Below are positions 33,126-41,711 of a DNA stretch of 64,000 nt, piece after piece. Each line of letters opens with the position of its first letter. The first letter of the stretch is position 1. The position numbers and the translations under genes are program-made. Source of the DNA: Leptolinea sp964420995 (GTDB taxonomy: Bacteria > Chloroflexota > Anaerolineae > Anaerolineales > Anaerolineaceae); NCBI GenBank assembly GCA_964420995.1, contig CAYQUX010000004.1:1-64000 (forward strand). Direction: 5' to 3'. The notes beneath the pieces are model-generated. The model saw nothing but the letters and a program-made list of their open reading frames with translations. It was not told where the DNA came from and searched no databases.

Positions 33126-35207
33126 ATGAAGACAATATTGCTCGTAGATGACAATCCCCAAAACCTGTATATGCTTGAAGTTCTGCTGGAATCCAGAGGG
33201 TATCGGGTTCAAAAAGCCGCCAACGGCAAAATAGGACTGGAAATGGCATTAGCCAATCCACCCGACATGGTGATATCAGATATTCTGATGCCCACCATGG
33301 ATGGGTTTACTTTCTGTCGAGCCTGGAAAAGTACGGATTCACTGTCAAACATCCCCTTTCTTTTTTACACAGCCACGTATACCGATTCCAAAGATGAAGC
33401 TCTGGCGCTAAGTCTGGGAGCTGAACGGTTTCTGGTTAAACCTATCGACCCGGAAGAGTTTATCCTCGTCATGAACGATGTATTTGCCCGACGTGGATTA
33501 ACAGGACCTCTTAAAACCCCACTGGAAACGCCGGTGGATGGATATTACAAAACGTACAGCGAAACCCTTGTCCACAAACTTGAAGAAAAAATGTTGGAAC
33601 TTGAGCGCGCCAATAGGGTGATAGCCGCCCTGTACCAGGCAAGTTGTGAATTAAATACCATGAAGGCGGCTGACGAAATGATCCGGCGGGTTTTAAACAG
33701 CCTGGTCAATGTAGCCGAATACCAACAGGCAAATTTTTTCTCCTATGATGCGCACTCAAAAACTCTCTCCATAACTAGCGCCGCCGGGTTTTCGACTGAG
33801 ACGGAAACAACCTACCATGACAGGTTGGTGTTTAAATACGGCCAGGAATCAGGGTTGGTAGGCATGGTGGCCAGGAATGGCAAAATTCTTAACATCGGCG
33901 ATGTGAAATCGGATCCAAATTGGATCGTGATGGACGACTCAATCAATTCAGTCCTTCTAATACCTGCCTTTTTTGAGTCGAATTTATTGGGCGTGGTAGC
34001 CCTCTACAGCCGGAATAAGAATGCGTTCGATCATGAAGATGAACAGGATATATCCGCCTTAACCAACAGCCTGGCGGTGGCAATTGAAAATACGCGCAAT
34101 CAAATCCATGTGCAAACCCAGTTGAAACGGCTGCAGGCTTTGCATAATATCGACCTGGCGATAAACGCGAATTATGATATTCGCGATACCCTGAATACCA
34201 TCATCCGGCATGTGTATGATCAGTTGAATGTTGATGCGGTAGATGTCATTTTGTTCAACAAATTTTCTCTGGTCTATGAATATGCCGCTGGAACTGGATT
34301 TCTGCACCGGTCGGGTGAACTGGATGATAACCGCCTGCGCACATTACCCGCCGAAAAGGCCATCATGCACCGCCGATTGGTGCATGTCGAAGGAGAATTG
34401 GGTGAAGGCATGCCTGAAGGGTATATCCCTTTATGGAAAAAAGAGGGATTTGTTGAATACTGGGGACTGCCTCTCTTTTCAAGAGGTGAGCTCAAAGGTG
34501 TTCTTGAGGTTTACAAACGTTCATTCTATAACCCCGATCCGGAATGGGTATCCTACCTTGAAACCCTGGCCGGTCAGGTGGCAATTGCCATAGATAACAG
34601 TGAAATGGTGGAGGGCTTGCAGCGCTCCAACATTGACCTTCGGGTGGCCTATGACGCGACCATTGAAGGCTGGTCGCGCGCGCTGGATCTGCGCGATAAC
34701 GAAACCGAGAACCATACCCAGCGAGTCGTTGAGACCACCCTCGAACTGGCCAGCTTGATGGGGATTAATAATGAAGACCTTATCCATATCAAGCGCGGCG
34801 CGCTGTTGCATGATATTGGAAAGATGGGTGTCCCCGATCAGATCCTTCACAAACCGGGCCCGCTGACAGATGACGAGTGGGCTATCATGCGGCGGCATCC
34901 GCAATTCGCGTATGACATGCTCTCTCCCATCGGTTACCTTCACCGCGCGCTGGATATTCCAAGCTGCCACCATGAAAAATGGGATGGCAGCGGTTACCCG
35001 CGTGGTTTAAAGGGTGAACAAATCCCCTTTGCTGCCCGAATTTTCGCCGTGATCGATGTGTGGGACGCCCTGCGGTCAGACCGCCCGTACCGCAACGCCT
35101 GGCCGGATGAAAAAGTTATTGTGTATATAAAGGAACAATCTGGAAAGCACTTTGACCCTGATGTGGTCAGATTGTTCCTTGACTTGCTGAAGAAGAAAAA
35201 GGGCTGA
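33126..35207 (+). CDS. REC-GAF-GAF-HD-GYP response regulator (c-di-GMP phosphodiesterase type)
   Basis: A 693-residue cytosolic regulator. Receiver domain at about 1-125 (LLVDDNPQNLYMLEVLLESR; VISDILMPTMDGFTF; FLVKPIDPEEF), two GAF domains at about 175-320 and 335-490, and a C-terminal HD-GYP domain (505-690) with HDIGKMGVPDQILHKPG and HHEKWDGSGYPRGLKGEQI. The GYP and HD motifs are intact, so c-di-GMP hydrolysis is expected. It is the probable output of the upstream kinase, linking an external solute to c-di-GMP levels. Confidence 0.92.
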   Translation: MKTILLVDDNPQNLYMLEVLLESRGYRVQKAANGKIGLEMALANPPDMVISDILMPTMDGFTFCRAWKSTDSLSNIPFLFYTATYTDSKDEALALSLGAERFLVKPIDPEEFILVMNDVFARRGLTGPLKTPLETPVDGYYKTYSETLVHKLEEKMLELERANRVIAALYQASCELNTMKAADEMIRRVLNSLVNVAEYQQANFFSYDAHSKTLSITSAAGFSTETETTYHDRLVFKYGQESGLVGMVARNGKILNIGDVKSDPNWIVMDDSINSVLLIPAFFESNLLGVVALYSRNKNAFDHEDEQDISALTNSLAVAIENTRNQIHVQTQLKRLQALHNIDLAINANYDIRDTLNTIIRHVYDQLNVDAVDVILFNKFSLVYEYAAGTGFLHRSGELDDNRLRTLPAEKAIMHRRLVHVEGELGEGMPEGYIPLWKKEGFVEYWGLPLFSRGELKGVLEVYKRSFYNPDPEWVSYLETLAGQVAIAIDNSEMVEGLQRSNIDLRVAYDATIEGWSRALDLRDNETENHTQRVVETTLELASLMGINNEDLIHIKRGALLHDIGKMGVPDQILHKPGPLTDDEWAIMRRHPQFAYDMLSPIGYLHRALDIPSCHHEKWDGSGYPRGLKGEQIPFAARIFAVIDVWDALRSDRPYRNAWPDEKVIVYIKEQSGKHFDPDVVRLFLDLLKKKKG

Positions 35208-35231
35208 CAGGTAGACACTTACAATCAAGCA

Positions 35232-35804
35232 TCAGACGCCGGTTAGATGGGAAACCAATATTCTGATCCCAATCCCCATAAGAATCACTCCGCCGACGAT
35301 TTCCATCCGTTGGCCGAATTTGTTGCCCAGATGGTGTCCGATGAATCCCCCCACCAGCGAAAGCAGCAGCGTTACGATTCCGATCATGCCCGACGCCGAA
35401 AAGATATTAACCTGAAGCATGGCCATTGACAGGCCTACAGCCATGGCATCAATGCTGGTGGCCACACACAAAACCAGAAGGGTTTTTCCATGGGTGATAT
35501 CTTCACAGCGGCAGTTTTCGTCTGTACTGAACCCTTCCCGGATCATTCGTACCCCCACCCAGAAGAGCAGGCCGAATGCCACCCAGTGATCGAACGCGCT
35601 GATCACCCCGGCTACGGTTGAGCCGGCCAGCCAGCCCAGCAGGGTCATCCCGGCCTGGAACAGGCCAAAGTGGAACGCAATACGAACAACCCGCCGCCAG
35701 GCGGGTTCAGGTTTTTCCGATGGGCTGGTGCCTACCCCCAGGGATACGGCGAAGGCATCCATGGCAAGGCCGATTGATATGAATAACGTGGTCGTAAAAT
35801 CCAT
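35232..35804 (-). CDS. mntP: Manganese efflux pump MntP
   Basis: A 190-residue exporter with six membrane helices in two inverted DUF204 halves. Signatures are LFISIGLAMDAFAVSLGVG in the first half and CVATSIDAMAVGLSMAML in the second, with the conserved aspartates used for Mn2+. The ATG at 35804 gives the normal family start; a TTG 21 bases upstream is less likely. Convergent with the HD-GYP gene with 24 bases between stops. I looked for a yybP-ykoY manganese riboswitch upstream and saw none. Confidence 0.9.
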   Translation of the reverse strand: MDFTTTLFISIGLAMDAFAVSLGVGTSPSEKPEPAWRRVVRIAFHFGLFQAGMTLLGWLAGSTVAGVISAFDHWVAFGLLFWVGVRMIREGFSTDENCRCEDITHGKTLLVLCVATSIDAMAVGLSMAMLQVNIFSASGMIGIVTLLLSLVGGFIGHHLGNKFGQRMEIVGGVILMGIGIRILVSHLTGV

Positions 35805-36054
35805 CAAATAATTCTCATAAAACAAAACAGGGCGATTCTACCTCACATGATATTTTTTGTGATGACTCCGATAGACTGGCTTTTATCTGTAATAATTTTT
35901 TAAACCGGGCAAAACCGAATTTCATCACCATCTTTATTTTTTCTTTATATATTTTTGCCAACATCCCATGATTTATTTATACCTTTTCGATAGGATAACA
36001 AGTTGAGGTCAATTTAAGTCACCAGTAGTCTTTTATTGGTGTAAAAGGAATTCC

Positions 36055-37989
36055 ATGGAAATTGATTTACCTGTCGACAACAGTATCAGAGAAACCTGCT
36101 CCAATATAAAACCGAGGAAGTCGTGGCGGAACTGGCTGGTTGGAAATCCACTTCTGACCGCCGATGCTCCCAATCAGACGATCGGAAAAATGATCGGGCT
36201 GGCCGTGTTTGCTTCAGACGCGCTTTCTTCCACCGCGTACGCTTCGCAGGAAATTCTCATCATTCTGGCTCTGGCCGGAACACAGGCATTGGGCTATGTG
36301 TTCCCCATTTCCATAGCCATTGTCACTCTCATGGTAATCGTTACCATTTCATATGAGCAGACCATTCATGCCTACCCCGGGGGCGGAGGCGCTTACATTG
36401 TCTCCCGGGATAATCTGGGAGAATTACCCGCCCAAATTGCCGGCGCGGCACTTTTGACAGATTATGTGCTTACTGTTGCCGTTTCAATTTCATCCGGTGT
36501 GGCACAGATCACCTCAGCATTTCCAGCCCTATATGTATACCGAGTTGAAATTTCTGTGGGCATGGTCATATTTGTAATGTTGATCAATCTGCGAGGTGTG
36601 AAGGAATCCGGAGCCGCGTTTGCCATCCCAACGTATTTCTTTGTCGTTACCATGTTCTTCACCGTCGGGATAGGTTTCTTTCGATATTTCACAGGTTCTC
36701 TCGGAACAGTGGTGAATCCTCCTGAACTTTTAGAGACCGGGATTGTTTCAACAGTAACTCCATTCCTTTTGCTTCATGCGTTTTCAAGCGGCACATCCGC
36801 ATTGACGGGTATTGAAGCCATATCCAATGGAATTACTGCTTTCAAGGAGCCACGCAGCAAGAATGCCGGCATCACTCTGGTATGGATGTCGGGCATCCTG
36901 GCAACGCTGTTTCTGGGAATTTCGTTCCTTGTTGGCCCCATCCACGCGGTACCATCAGAAGCAGAAACCGTCATATCACAACTGGGGCGCACGGTTTTTG
37001 GCGGACAGGGCTTTTTATACCTCGCGTTGATCGGGGGGACGGCGGTCATTCTCATCATGGCAGCAAATACTGCCTTTGCTGATTTTCCACGGCTTTCCGC
37101 CCTTCAGGCGGGAGATGGTTACCTCCCACGGCAAATGACGTTTAAAGGCAGCCGTCTTGTGTTTTCACGCGGGATCGTTACCCTTGCGGCCGTTTCTTCG
37201 CTGCTTATTATCATCTTCCAGGCAAGCGTTTCCCGCCTCATTCCATTGTATGCGATCGGTGTTTTCCTGTCATTCACTCTTTCACAGGCTGGAATGGCGC
37301 ATCGTTGGTGGAAATGTGGACACATGCGAAAAGGGGAAGAAATCCAGGAAGCAGGGTCAGTCGTACGCTATGATAGCAATTGGATCACAAAAATGATCAT
37401 CAACGGATTTGGTTCCGTACTCACCCTGATTGTGATGTTTGTCTTTGCCATTACAAAGTTTAAAGATGGCGCGTGGGTGATCGTTATCCTTATTCCGGTG
37501 CTGGTATTTATTTTCTATTCGATCCATTTGCATTACAAAAAAATGGCCAACAGGCTATCGCTTCAAAATTATTCTTCCCTTTCAATTAAACGCCATCGAG
37601 TTGTAGTCTTGATTGCCGGGGTTCACCGTGGTTCATTGGCCGCCCTGACCTACGCAAAAACCCTTTCAGAGGATATCACATCAATTCATGTCTCCATTGA
37701 TCCGGTTGAGTCTCAAAAAGTACGTGAAAAATGGGAGATTTACGGCCAGGGAACCCGGCTGGTCATACTTGAATCGCCTTATCGTCTTTTGATTGAACCA
37801 GTCATGGAATATCTTGGAAATTTACTGGCTATCAGGCAACCCAATGAAATTCTAACCGTGGTTGTTCCCCAATTTGTGCCCAAACACTGGTGGGAGAATT
37901 TCCTGCACAATCAAACCGCCCTGATGCTGCGTTTTGGGTTATTGTTCAAACCCGGTCTGGTGATCATCGAAGTTCCATATCAGGTCTAG
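36055..37989 (+). CDS. APC-superfamily permease, KimA-like (putative potassium importer)
   Basis: A 644-residue transporter. GLAVFASDALSSTAYASQEI near residue 45-65 closely resembles the start of KimA (YdaO) high-affinity potassium importers, followed by about 12 membrane helices (TISYEQTIHAYPGGGGAYIV, ASDALSS and GIEAISNGITAFKEPRS hallmarks). A C-terminal soluble domain of about 150 residues begins RHRVVVLIAGVHRGSLAAL and resembles the dimerisation domain of KimA. Potassium uptake is therefore more likely than amino-acid transport. No c-di-AMP riboswitch is visible upstream. Start ATG with AAAAGG upstream; a strong terminator follows. Confidence 0.82.
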   Translation: MEIDLPVDNSIRETCSNIKPRKSWRNWLVGNPLLTADAPNQTIGKMIGLAVFASDALSSTAYASQEILIILALAGTQALGYVFPISIAIVTLMVIVTISYEQTIHAYPGGGGAYIVSRDNLGELPAQIAGAALLTDYVLTVAVSISSGVAQITSAFPALYVYRVEISVGMVIFVMLINLRGVKESGAAFAIPTYFFVVTMFFTVGIGFFRYFTGSLGTVVNPPELLETGIVSTVTPFLLLHAFSSGTSALTGIEAISNGITAFKEPRSKNAGITLVWMSGILATLFLGISFLVGPIHAVPSEAETVISQLGRTVFGGQGFLYLALIGGTAVILIMAANTAFADFPRLSALQAGDGYLPRQMTFKGSRLVFSRGIVTLAAVSSLLIIIFQASVSRLIPLYAIGVFLSFTLSQAGMAHRWWKCGHMRKGEEIQEAGSVVRYDSNWITKMIINGFGSVLTLIVMFVFAITKFKDGAWVIVILIPVLVFIFYSIHLHYKKMANRLSLQNYSSLSIKRHRVVVLIAGVHRGSLAALTYAKTLSEDITSIHVSIDPVESQKVREKWEIYGQGTRLVILESPYRLLIEPVMEYLGNLLAIRQPNEILTVVVPQFVPKHWWENFLHNQTALMLRFGLLFKPGLVIIEVPYQV

Positions 37990-38014
37990 ATTTCTCCACT
38001 TGACCATGAAGTTA

Positions 38015-38043
38015 AAACAGGCCGTTGTTCTCACGGCCTGTTT
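38015..38043. terminator. Rho-independent terminator after the KimA-like gene
   Basis: AAACAGGCCGT and ACGGCCTGTTT pair perfectly over 11 bp with a 7-base loop, followed by GGTTTAC. It serves the rightward gene; on the other strand it could also help end the leftward lipoprotein operon. Confidence 0.75.
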
Positions 38044-38100
38044 GGTTTACTTCCTTCAATGTGAAAAGTATTGACGCGAAGTTATTGATTGTATGCCTGA

Positions 38101-38724
38101 TTATTTCCATTCATCCGGCAATTCACGACCGGCCGCGAGTAAAAGAGCCTGGTGATCATTTATGGAAACGGCATACTTTTTTTCACGGCATTTCTCATAA
38201 TATTCCAGAGCTTTTTCAAGTTCTTTCACATCTCCACCGTCATAATAAAGATGGGCGTGAATTCGGGCCTGCAAATGCCAGCTATACACGTTCTCGTTCA
38301 CGGCCGCTCCCTGGGCGGCTTCCTGCGCACTGAACGAGTCGAGAATGTATTTCAATGCCAGGCGGGCATTTTCACGATCGGCATCGGTGTACTTGGCTTT
38401 ATCTTTGAACACAGTATCAGGAACAAATTTCTGCATCGCACTGGTCTGATATCCGTAATAAGTCAGGTTGTACGGTTTCAGGTCTGCCGGCAGGGGAACA
38501 GGAACATTATCGGGGAATAAAACCGGTTTACCGCTGGCATCCAGTACCGGGCCTGAAGCCGTGGCTGTAGCAGCAGGCTTGGGTGCCTCCTTTGTCGCGG
38601 GAACCGGTGTGGCGGTAACCAGTTTTTCTGGCGGAGTAGCCGGCGCAGTTGATTCTCCGCACGCCGTGAGCGCAAACGCGGTGAGTATTGCCGCCAGCAT
38701 GGACACAAAAATTACAGGTTTCAT
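38101..38724 (-). CDS. Lipoprotein of unknown function, helical C-terminal half
   Basis: A 207-residue exported lipoprotein with lipobox ALTAC (cysteine 22), a Pro/Ala/Thr-rich linker to about residue 70, and a helical domain (ARLALKYILDSFSAQEA; ARIHAHLYYDGGDVKELEKA; LEYYEKCREKKYAVS) reminiscent of TPR-like helix pairs. Second gene of a leftward two-lipoprotein unit, 12 bases after the first. It may act as a surface scaffold; no family name can be given. Confidence 0.7.
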   Translation of the reverse strand: MKPVIFVSMLAAILTAFALTACGESTAPATPPEKLVTATPVPATKEAPKPAATATASGPVLDASGKPVLFPDNVPVPLPADLKPYNLTYYGYQTSAMQKFVPDTVFKDKAKYTDADRENARLALKYILDSFSAQEAAQGAAVNENVYSWHLQARIHAHLYYDGGDVKELEKALEYYEKCREKKYAVSINDHQALLLAAGRELPDEWK

Positions 38725-38736
38725 TTTTCCTCCCGA

Positions 38737-39348
38737 TCATCGTTCTGATTTGGTGATGAATAATTCCATCAATGCGATTCCCAGCGTAGTATCTTCAAAA
38801 TTCGGATAGGCAGATGGTACAAACGATACGAAGTAACAGGTGTCAGCCTGCACCGCCACAATTTCAGCTGTCCATTCATCCAGATAATAAAAACAGCCCG
38901 AATCCCACCCGGGGGACTCCAACCAGACAACACTTCCCGGCATAGCCGCGGTGCGGTAATCTTCCAGTTTTTCCAGCCCCCCTTTTTTATGCGCTCGAAA
39001 TTCGACACGTACTGTGGCGGTAAATTTGCTCCAGAATACCCCGGCCGGTTCACCCTCCGGCGCGTTGTTATAGTCGGGTTCCAGATATTCATAGTCCGCA
39101 TAGCCAGTCAACGTCGATAGGTCTTTGATTGTGATGACATCCGATATACGCCATCCTTCGGGTTTACGGGTTGTTGTGGGGAGAATCTCTTTGGTAGAGA
39201 CCGGTGTGATGGTGGATGGGGGCGTAAATGTAAATGTGGAAGAGGGAAGGCTTCCGGCGGATGGGACAACGGGAGACATGCAACCATTCAAGGTAACCAT
39301 TAATAGAAGAATTCCTGGAATGCAGGGATTACCCTTCTTCAGTCTCAC
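38737..39348 (-). CDS. Lipoprotein of unknown function
   Basis: A 203-residue protein with a signal ending TLNGC (cysteine 23), a Ser/Thr/Pro-rich spacer, and a beta-rich domain (VFWSKFTATVRVEFRAHKKG; VVWLESPGWDSGCFYYLDEW) containing several tryptophan/tyrosine residues and one extra cysteine. Probably exported and membrane-anchored. Paired with the next lipoprotein in a small operon. Unrecognised. Confidence 0.65.
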   Translation of the reverse strand: MRLKKGNPCIPGILLLMVTLNGCMSPVVPSAGSLPSSTFTFTPPSTITPVSTKEILPTTTRKPEGWRISDVITIKDLSTLTGYADYEYLEPDYNNAPEGEPAGVFWSKFTATVRVEFRAHKKGGLEKLEDYRTAAMPGSVVWLESPGWDSGCFYYLDEWTAEIVAVQADTCYFVSFVPSAYPNFEDTTLGIALMELFITKSER

Positions 39349-39440
39349 GTTACCTGTTCCTCTCCCTCATCTGGTGTGCCTGTTTTTGGCTTACCAAAAT
39401 AATACCGGAAACGGGAAATTTGAACAACAGGGTTAAATAC

Positions 39441-39474
39441 GAACAGGGAAGCGTTCAATGGCGCTTCCCTGTTC
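39441..39474. terminator. Hairpin after araA
   Basis: GAACAGGGAAGCG and CGCTTCCCTGTTC form a perfect 13-bp stem with an 8-base loop, 37 bases after the araA stop on the minus strand. T-run is weak, so efficiency is uncertain, but placement fits the end of the ara operon. Confidence 0.6.
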
Positions 39475-39510
39475 TCAAGTCATTCTACCGTTCCATGGAT
39501 AGAAAGATTT

Positions 39511-41016
39511 CTAAATCCCTTTTGCCATGTGATAATACAGATCATTCCACTTCAGTTCCTGCTTGAAGCGGTTCAGATCGAGGCTGTTGTCGATACCCAC
39601 GTACTCAATCCCGGCCATGTCCGCGTAATCACGCAGATGGTCCTGGGTAAGGGAATAGCTGAAGCTGGTGTGGTGAGCGCCGCCGGCATAAATCCAGGCC
39701 GCTGCCGCGCGTTTCAAGTCAGGCTGTGGAGCCCACAGGGCGCGGGCAACCGGCAGTTTGGGCAGATCATGTTCGGTGGGAACGACATCCACCTGGGTAA
39801 CGATCAGGCGGAACCGATCGCCGAGATCGATGAGGGAAGCGGCTACAGCCGGACCGGTCTGAGAATCGAAGATCAGGCGGGCCGGGTCTGCCTTGCCGCC
39901 AATACCCAGCGGAAGCACGTCAAGTTTCGGTTTTCCAACGGCAATCGATGGACAAACTTCCAGCATATGGGCGCCCAGAATACGGTCGCCTTTGGGGCTG
40001 AAGTGGTAGGTGTAATCTTCCATGAAGCTCACGCCGCCCTTCAGGCCGGCGCTCATCACTTTCATGGTACGCACCAGTTGAGCTGTTTTCCAGTCACCCT
40101 CCGCGCCAAACCCGTAGCCGTCAGCCATCAGGCGCTGGCAGGCAAGACCGGGTAATTGCACCAGGCCGTGCAGATCTTCGAAGGTGGTGGTGAAGGCGGT
40201 GAATTTACCGGCTTCCAGGAAGCGGCGCATGCCGATTTCAATGCGGGCGGCTTCGCGCACGGAGGCGTGTTTCTCTTTACCGGGCAATAAAATAGCCGGG
40301 ACATCGTAGGTATCCAGGTATTCTTTGACAAGTTTGTCAATGTCTGCGTCGGTGGTTTCGTTGACCACTTTTACGAGTTCGCCCACTCCATACCCGTGGA
40401 CGTTATAACCAAACTGGATCTCGGCGGATACTTTGTTGCCTTCGGTCACGGCCACTTCACGCATGTTGTCGCCAAAGCGGACCAGCCGGCATGTCCTGGA
40501 ATCGGCAATAGCGCAGGCAGATCTGCTCCAATCACCCAGCTCTTTCTGCACAGACTCGTCCTTCCAATGGCCAACAATGACTTTGCGTTCCATGCGCAGG
40601 CGGGCGCCGGCAAAACCAAATTCGCGGTCGCCATGGGCAGACTGGTGCAGATTCATGTAATCCATATCAATGTCAGCCCAGGGAATTTCACGGTAGTACT
40701 GGGTGTGCAAATGCGCCATGGGTTTCTGCAGCAATTTCAACCCGTTGATCCATTTTTTGGCGGGTGAGAATGTGTGCATCCAGGTGATCAGACCGACGCA
40801 TTTATCCACCGCGTTGGCTTCAAGGCACAGGCGGGTGATGTCTTCCACCGTGGTCATGACCGGTTTGTAAACGATCCGGGTGGGAATACTGGAAGAAGCA
40901 TCAAGGAAAGCGGCGATTTCTTTGGAATGGGCTGCGATTTCATCGAGCACTTCCGGTCCGTAAAGATGTTGACTGCCTGTGACAAACCAAACTTCGTATT
41001 CTTTAAGGTTGATCAT
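39511..41016 (-). CDS. araA: L-arabinose isomerase
   Basis: Converts L-arabinose to L-ribulose in the cytoplasm. 501 residues, full family length. The start EYEVWFVTGSQHLYGPEVLD and MHTFSPAKKWINGL, HGYGVGELVKVVNETTDADI and FEDLHGLVQLPGLACQRLM are typical AraA segments; metal-binding Glu/His residues lie in the latter half. RBS GAGGAAATC precedes the ATG. Last gene of the lacI-dehydrogenase-araB-araD-araA operon, 17 bases after araD. Confidence 0.97.
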   Translation of the reverse strand: MINLKEYEVWFVTGSQHLYGPEVLDEIAAHSKEIAAFLDASSSIPTRIVYKPVMTTVEDITRLCLEANAVDKCVGLITWMHTFSPAKKWINGLKLLQKPMAHLHTQYYREIPWADIDMDYMNLHQSAHGDREFGFAGARLRMERKVIVGHWKDESVQKELGDWSRSACAIADSRTCRLVRFGDNMREVAVTEGNKVSAEIQFGYNVHGYGVGELVKVVNETTDADIDKLVKEYLDTYDVPAILLPGKEKHASVREAARIEIGMRRFLEAGKFTAFTTTFEDLHGLVQLPGLACQRLMADGYGFGAEGDWKTAQLVRTMKVMSAGLKGGVSFMEDYTYHFSPKGDRILGAHMLEVCPSIAVGKPKLDVLPLGIGGKADPARLIFDSQTGPAVAASLIDLGDRFRLIVTQVDVVPTEHDLPKLPVARALWAPQPDLKRAAAAWIYAGGAHHTSFSYSLTQDHLRDYADMAGIEYVGIDNSLDLNRFKQELKWNDLYYHMAKGI

Positions 41017-41033
41017 GATTTCCTCGCTTATTT

Positions 41034-41675
41034 TTATTGGCCGTAGACATGCGTATAGCGATAGTGCAATTTTTCAACATCTTCCGCCGGAATGGGCAAT
41101 GGTGTTCCTATTTGCATGGCCAGCCAGACTGTGCGGGCAATGTCTTCTGTCATCACAGCGCTTTTAACGGCTGCTCTGGCAGTTGTTCCGATGGTAAACA
41201 CACCGTGATTTTTCAAGAGGCAGGCGGTTGAAGCGCCAATATTGTTCACCACCTCGCGGCCGATGGCTTCATCGCCAATGCGGACAAAACCGGCGCAGGG
41301 AATTTCGCAGCCAAATTCATCGGCCATGGCCGTCAGGAAAACCGGGATGGATTTTCCAACAGCCGCGAATGCTGTGGCGTAATCGGAGTGGGTATGCACG
41401 ACACCGTTGATATCCTCGCGATGCTTGTAGATATACAGGTGGCTGTAAACATCTGACGATGGTTTCAGATTCCCTTCAACCACTTTACCGTCCATGTCCA
41501 TTACAACCATATGCTGCGGGCCCATGCCTTCATAGGGTATACCCGAGGCTTTGATGACGACCAGTCCGCTTTCAGGATCGCGCGCCGAAACATTACCGCC
41601 CGTCCAGACAACCAGGTTGTATTGGACCAGTTTCAGGTGTAAATCCACCAATTCTTCTTTAATTTTTTCTAACAT
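41034..41675 (-). CDS. araD: L-ribulose-5-phosphate 4-epimerase
   Basis: Class II aldolase-family zinc enzyme of 213 residues producing D-xylulose 5-phosphate. WTGGNVSARDPESGLVVIKA supplies the substrate loop, GVVHTHSDYATAFAAVG the paired zinc histidines, and ACLLKNHGVFTIGTT the third zinc histidine. Slightly shorter than E. coli AraD. 36 bases after araB. Confidence 0.95.
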   Translation of the reverse strand: MLEKIKEELVDLHLKLVQYNLVVWTGGNVSARDPESGLVVIKASGIPYEGMGPQHMVVMDMDGKVVEGNLKPSSDVYSHLYIYKHREDINGVVHTHSDYATAFAAVGKSIPVFLTAMADEFGCEIPCAGFVRIGDEAIGREVVNNIGASTACLLKNHGVFTIGTTARAAVKSAVMTEDIARTVWLAMQIGTPLPIPAEDVEKLHYRYTHVYGQ

Positions 41676-41711
41676 TAGGTCTCCATTTCAAATGAAACGA
41701 CTGAAAGCCGG

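Noticed and set aside
35805..36054. Riboswitches for manganese (mntP side) or c-di-AMP (KimA side)
   Set aside because: The gap is AT-rich and I could not find the conserved core sequences of either class.
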